Assembly: GCA_950106755.1 (NCBI GenBank)
Contig: OX467083.1
Span: 49,552,555 to 49,616,554 of the forward strand
Length of the DNA: 64,000 nucleotides
Direction: 5' to 3'
Origin: Climacium dendroides
Taxonomy: Eukaryota > Streptophyta > Bryopsida > Hypnales > Climaciaceae
Below are positions 58,849 to 64,000 of the stretch, piece after piece. The notes under the pieces were generated by a model, which had not been told where the DNA came from, did not search any database, and saw only the letters and a list, made by a program, of their open reading frames with translations. The translations under genes were made by a program, and so were the position numbers. Every line of letters begins with the position of its first letter. Positions within the stretch are counted from its first letter, which is position 1.

Positions 58849-60441
58849 TGTGAGTGTCCCCGCGAACATCAGGTAGAGACTTTTTCAGAAGAAGTTGCCT
58901 CAACATACTTCTTAATCCTTGTTCCATTCACATGAGTATCGAGCCAGTGCCCTTGAAGATCTATTAGTTGTAGGGATCCGTTCAAAAAGACTTCATTGAC
59001 CCGATAAGGTCCCATCCATCGGGTGTGTAGTTTGCCCGGAAAGTCTTTATGTCAGTTGTCATAAAGCAGCACGAGTTTACCCTTTCTGATTCCGTGTTCA
59101 ATTGGGATCCTTCGATCATATTCTGCTTTCCGTTTTGCTTGTATTTCCCTTGTTCACTCTAGGGCTGCCTTCCGGATCTCTTCTAGTTCTTCAATTGCAA
59201 TCAACCTTGGATAAATATCTGGTCTTGACTCTCCGTTCCGTGCCACCATGACTTGGAATGTCTCCACTTCTAGCTCAATTTCGTGAACTACTTCTTGGCC
59301 AAAAACCAAGAAATACAGCGTCTGTTCAGTTGTTGTTTTCTCCGTGGTATTATATGCATGGACTGCAAATGGTAGTTTTCGATCCCAATTTGTCTTGTGA
59401 GTAGAAACTATCTTGTTAAGAATCTTACCAATAATCTTGTTTGCCCGCTCTGTTAATTTGTTTGCCTTCGGATTATAAGGAGTTGTCTTTCGGTGCTTGA
59501 TAAGATACTTTGTTGTTAGGTCGATGATGACATCATTCAGAAAATGGGTTCCTCGGTCGCTAACCAGTTTGAGTGGGTGGCCGAATTTCATGAGGATTTC
59601 TTCAAAAAGAAAATTAGCGGAAGTCTCAGCATCGTTCTTCTGTGTTGCTCTAGCTTCCACCCATTTGGTCGCATAATCCGTGGCTAATATAATGTATCTC
59701 TTCCATCTTGCACTAACTGGGAAGATGGGTCTAATAAAATCAATTCCCCACTTCTCAAAAGAAACTAACAGGATGATAAGAGTCAGTGGGCAGTTGTTCC
59801 GGAAGGATGGTGCTCCTGTCCGTTGACATTGATCACAGCTTCTAACAAAATTTATGACATCTCTGTGTAAATGTGGCCACCAGTACCTGGCTGTCCGAAT
59901 TCTATTGATAGTACTTACCGAGGCAAAATGTCCTCTTAAATTCCCAACATGTAGCGCCCGGATAACTTTCTTTTAGTTTGGATCTTCTAAACATCTCCTC
60001 AAAACATCATCTACTCCTAGCTTGAAAAATATTCCCCTTATAAATGTATAAGGAGCGACTTTTCTTTGAAAGATCTCTTTCTCCTCTCTACTCATGGGTT
60101 CAAGATATCTAGGTTCTCTCAAGTAGTCTATGATATCTTGATATTCAGAAACAAGTTCGCCATTGAGGTGAAAGACATCTGTCAACAGAGTTTCCAATTC
60201 CATTGCTAAAACCTGTGTATTCGACAAGTCCGGGAATTCAACGGAGAGGTCCACTACAGATTCCTTTCCCCTTTGCCCGGAAAGATAATCAGCATTGGAG
60301 TTTGCTTTACCAGGTTTCGCTATGATCTCATAGTTGAACTCCTGTAATAACAAAATCCATCTAGCTATACATCTTGACAAATCTGGTTTGTTCACAAAGT
60401 ATTTCAAAGAATCATGATCTGTGTGGAAAATTACCTTGTAT

Positions 60442-60605
60442 CACTAGTAGAAAAAGGGGCTATAAATTACTTGTCTTTTATGACTGCATCAACAACAATG
60501 ACTACACAATTATTTCAAAATGACTTCAAAATGACTATTTTGTAGTCATTGTTGTTAATGTAGTCATAAAAGACAAGTAATTTATAGCCCCTTTTTCTAC
60601 TAGTG
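60442..60605. mobile_element. Palindromic CACTA-type MITE in RNase H, 164 bp
   Basis: The ends are CACTAGTAGAAAAAGG and CCTTTTTCTACTAGTG, with about 70 bp arms that are nearly perfect inverted repeats. The flanking triplets TAT and TAA differ by one base. On the gene strand the pair reads TTA and ATA, and removal keeps the RNase H frame. Confidence 0.85.
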
Positions 60606-63087
60606 TAACCAAGTAGGTAATGCTGGAACTTCTTACAGGAATATACAATGGTTAATACTTCTCATTCTGTTGTTGTATAATTTCGTTCTATTGAGCTCAT
60701 TTGTTAGCTAGTATAGTAAATAGTTTTTTCACGCTTGTTTGGATCTGACTGCCATAAGATTGCTCCGAGACACCAACCGGATGCATCAATAGTTACGTGA
60801 AATCCTTTCTCCTAATTTGGAACAAAAAGTGTCGGAGCCTTGGAAAGCTGAGTTTTCAGATCTTCAAAAGCTGACTGTCGCCTTCTGGTCCAATTGAATT
60901 TCGTGTCCGACTTGAGTAACTCTGTAAGGGGGATGGCTCTCTTGGCGTATCCGTCGATAAATCTTCAATAGTAATCCACACAGCCAAGAAATCCGCAAAT
61001 CTTCCTCACATTGGTTGGAGGTAACAAAGACAAGATTACTCTCACCTTGTCTATGTCCACCTGCAACCCGGCTTGGCTCACAATATATCCAAGTAAAATG
61101 CCGGAACTCATCCCAAAGAAACACTTTCCTGGATTGAATTTCAAATTGGTTTTCCGACATTTCTGGAATGTTTTTCATAACACTCTAAGTGACTTGTCCG
61201 GTTACTGAAAACCGCAAAGTCATCAATGAAGACTTCAAGGAAATGTCTCAAAAAATCCTCGAAAAGATCCATCATCAACCTCTGGAATGTTCCTAGTGCA
61301 TTGCATAACCCAAATGGCATCCATGTGAAAGTATATGTGCCCCACTCCGTTGTAAAAGTGGTTTTCAGCTGATCACACCACCGAATAAAAAATAGGTTAT
61401 AGCGAGAGAATCCGTCCAAGGAACTATAACATTCATGACCAGAAACATGGTTTAGAATAACGTCTATGAATGGAAGCGGAAAATAATCCTTCTTAGTAGC
61501 AGCATTTAGTTTCCAGAAGTCTTGGCATACCCGGATCTTTACTTTCCCATCTGTTCCTACTTTCTTCGGTACCACTACAATGGGAGAAACCCATTCGAAA
61601 TTGATAACAGGATAAATAAATCCTGCTTCCAACAATCGATCGATCTCCTCTTTTACCATCAATGAATATTTGGGGTTGAGCCGGTATTGTCGTCAGTGGA
61701 TAGGGCTAAATCCTTCCGTCAAGTCTATACGGTGCTCTCCCAAATGAGAAGGGATTCCGGTCAAGTCGGATGGATTCCATGCAAAGACATCTAGATACTC
61801 CTTCAAGAGTCCAGCGTATGCGGATCTCTCTGATTCTTCTAAAAGCTTATTTAAAAAAAAGCTTTTATCCGGTTTGACTTCTACCTTCTCATAATCTGTA
61901 GGTGAAACCACAGATTTGATTTTCTCTGGATAGACTTCCTCCGGTTCAACGAGCAACTCGCTCCATCCTACTTCACTAGATTCAGCCTGGTTTGGCGGAA
62001 GGTTTCCTCCTCTGATCTGTTGATCAATCCATTCTGCTGTGAGCGGAACGTTTGACTCTCCCAAAGATTTGTCTTCCAGAACCACGGAACGTGCTGTCTG
62101 AGGAACAAGTTCTCGTACTGCATTTGGGAATCCAAAATTCTCTTCAGATTCTTGTTCAAATGCATCTATAAAATAACTTGGGGTAGAATCCAAATTCTCC
62201 GGATTTGTCCAATCCAATGTATACCCATCCGATTCGCTTATTTCTCCCAAGTGCTTTTCTACAGCCCAAGGAATTCGGACTGCAGGTTTCCCTACTATCA
62301 CTTCCTTGGCTCCCCAATCTACAAGTACTCGGGCGGTGTACAGCCAAGGTCTTTCAAGCAGCATCGAAAAAGTTCTTCCTTTCTGTACTCAAATGATGAT
62401 GTAGTTCAGTAGATAATCCTTTCCTCCAATCCGGGTTGGAATTTTAGAAAGTCTCCCAACCGGATGTACTCTGGATTGATCTGCCATCCTTAGAACCTGT
62501 TCCGTGGCCTCAAAGGATGTAAATCCTAAGTTGAATGTTGTCTCCTCCAACATCAGGTTTACTCCTGATCCACCATCAATCGAAACACTGGGGATTAAAC
62601 ACCCATCAATCTCAATGGTGATTTCAGGAGCTCTGGAATCTTCCGGCCATGAAAAGTTTACTACTACTGAGGGTAGCTTAACTTTCCTCCTCCGCTTTCT
62701 AGTCCATGCTTCCCAAATCAACTTCTAATAATTGATATTATCGTATAGAAGTTCTCCAATCGTGACATTGGCCTTCTGGTCCTTGATGTCTTGGACAATG
62801 TTATACTCATGTCTTCGTGTATCCAGATTGATAATCATAGGGGCGTCGTCAAAACTAACTGACTTTCGGACTGGTGGGACATTTGTTTTGGAGATCTCTG
62901 CACGAACCTCAGTACTGATGTCCCTAGGGATCTGGTCGACTGTGACCCCTTCCTCAAAGTGGACCGCTTGTCTTTCCGATTTCCTTAGTACATGAGGTGG
63001 ATTAGAGTTGCCACTAGATTCTAACTTCCTCTTGTACTTCTTCCTTCCTTTTCTGCTCTTGGTCGGCCACTCCAATTGTCCACTAAA

Positions 63088-63336
63088 GGCCATATTTGTT
63101 AAATTGAGATTTTTTGCAAATTTTGAGATAGAATGCTAAATATTATAAATTCATTTACAAAAATAATAATTGAAACCAAAAATAAATAATGCTCAAATAG
63201 TGATTGTAAAATGAAGTTCTAAAAGTTGGTGTTGTTACCTATTTATAACAAATATTAATAAAGAGATAAAGCGATTTATCTTCAAGTCAAAGATAAAAAT
63301 GAGACTACAAAAAGTCTCAATATAATAAATATGGCC
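63088..63336. mobile_element. MITE with GGCC-start inverted repeats, 249 bp
   Basis: The ends are GGCCATATTTGTTA and, reversed, GGCCATATTTATTA, both followed by a TTGAGA word. It is the same family as 14951-15201. The duplication is unclear (AGT is possible). It lies between the knuckle region and the protease region. Confidence 0.78.
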
Positions 63337-64000
63337 TTACTGGTGGAACTTCGGGTAGATACTCGATTTACCTCCTCCTCTTCCGGAAGCTCCACCTCAC
63401 ACCGTCATTTTTCTGGTTTTTCAATTCCTTCTGAGTGACCATAGTTAAGTGTCGTCTACTCTTTGGGTAGGATTTGCACTTGCTTATAAACCGGCCTAGC
63501 CCGTACAAGATGTGGGCATTTTCCTTCCGAGTGTCCATACTCCTGACAATTCTAGCATGGAAGAATTTGGGGCGCTCCTAGTGCTTGTCCCTAATTAGGA
63601 CACGCATTGGCATAGTGACCTGGTTCTCCACAACCATAGCAAATTACAACTTGCCTACCTAGATATCCTGAGGGTTGGATCGGCCGATGCATCATCAGCC
63701 CTTGACTTAGTCTAGGTAAGAAATTCCAGTTCAACGGGTTGGACCGGATCAGAATTGCAATTCATTTTCCTCTCCCGTACGTCGACTGCACTTGGTAAAC
63801 TTCCTCTTCTTCATCACCTCCTATGGTGTAGTAGATCTCCTCCTCTAGATACACATAATGTACTAGCTTGTGAGTTGCTCGCTGGCACTCACTAGGATAG
63901 TGATCCAATTCTCCACATCTTCTGCACCATATATTCGCTCTGGAAGTGGGGACGATTCGTCTTGGTTTCCGGTTCTCTGCAAGATTTACTTTGATTGCTT

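Larger units (their letters stand above)
58869..64000 (-). pseudogene. Ty3/gypsy gag-pol, decayed, runs off the window
   Basis: The order on the minus strand is gag end with three CCHC knuckles (about 63890-63930, 63600-63645 and 63525-63570), protease (SIDGGSGVNLM near 62570; LERPWL), reverse transcriptase (WMPFGLCNA; FIDDF in place of YxDD), RNase H (FHTDHDSLKY near 60400; NADYLS), integrase (YWWPHL; WGIDF; LVSDRGTHF) and a chromo-like end (RWMGPYRV). The protease-RT-RNase H-integrase order is the gypsy one. Damage: stops at 62722 (TAG), 62386 (TGA), 61690 (TGA), near 60970 (TGA), 59970 (TAA) and 59154 (TGA), a one-base shift near 61165, a MITE at 60442 and a MITE at 63088. Confidence 0.9.

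Noticed and set aside
523..62722. Reassigned stop codons, given the many in-frame TAG and TGA
   Set aside because: All three stops occur, frameshifts are also present, and many of these frames are transposon or LTR sequence. Decay explains this without a new genetic code.

Overview
The window looks like transposon-dense nuclear DNA from a land plant. The evidence is CACTA (En/Spm) elements with a tnp2-type transposase and a coiled-coil partner gene, a BED/hAT transposase, a Ty3/gypsy gag-pol, plant-like splice sites, TATA boxes and a short TTTAGGG tract. I cannot name the species. Nothing here looks bacterial, and I found no tRNA, rRNA or CRISPR. Almost every long reading frame is decayed by nonsense codons, mostly TAG and TGA, and less often by frameshifts.

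Layout. 523-6046 (-) is a long hAT transposase pseudogene split by a 2.1 kb CACTA-like element (953-3081). Its promoter and G-rich repeat array are separated from a divergent gene at 10966 (+) by LTR-A (6471-10727). LTR-B (12343-17516) carries two smaller insertions. 17517-21392 is AT-rich with no recognised gene. 21393-31185 (-) is a coiled-coil plus RING-like gene split by LTR-D (23562-31099), which is itself split by LTR-C (23890-27753). A divergent promoter at 31186-31692 separates that gene from a kinase-like pseudogene (31693-56469, +). The kinase is cut between its catalytic loop and its DxG motif by a 23.2 kb CACTA element (32847-56072). Inside that element are a tnp2 gene (36302-45541, -) and a divergent partner gene (48656-55014, +). 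The tnp2 gene is broken by a 227 bp MITE and by LTR-E (40612-45258), and LTR-E is broken by another CACTA element (43419-44500). The partner gene carries a second 227 bp MITE. The right edge (58869-64000, -) is a gypsy gag-pol followed by a polypurine tract and a truncated LTR-F.

The most unusual feature is the set of LTR-like units A to F. Four (B, C, D, E) have clean TG...CA ends, three of these (C, D, E) have perfect 5 bp target duplications, and A's right boundary is tentative. None shows internal paired repeats. All carry the same roughly 635-740 codon gag-like or plant-transposon-like ORF, a different frame from the true gag with zinc knuckles. LTR-F, next to a polypurine tract after integrase, places this ORF inside the LTR. 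The simplest reading is a gypsy lineage whose long LTRs encode a protein, left here mostly as solo LTRs. A second recurring feature is a G-rich motif array (core GGGCGnGGACGyT) at six loci. At two of them it lies between divergent TATA boxes.

For seven insertions (953, 23562, 32847, 40015, 40612, 54516 and 60442) removing the element and one target duplication rejoins a reading frame. For three more (12953, 14951, 43419) a related LTR copy in the same window shows the empty site. Most element boundaries are therefore well supported even without database searches.
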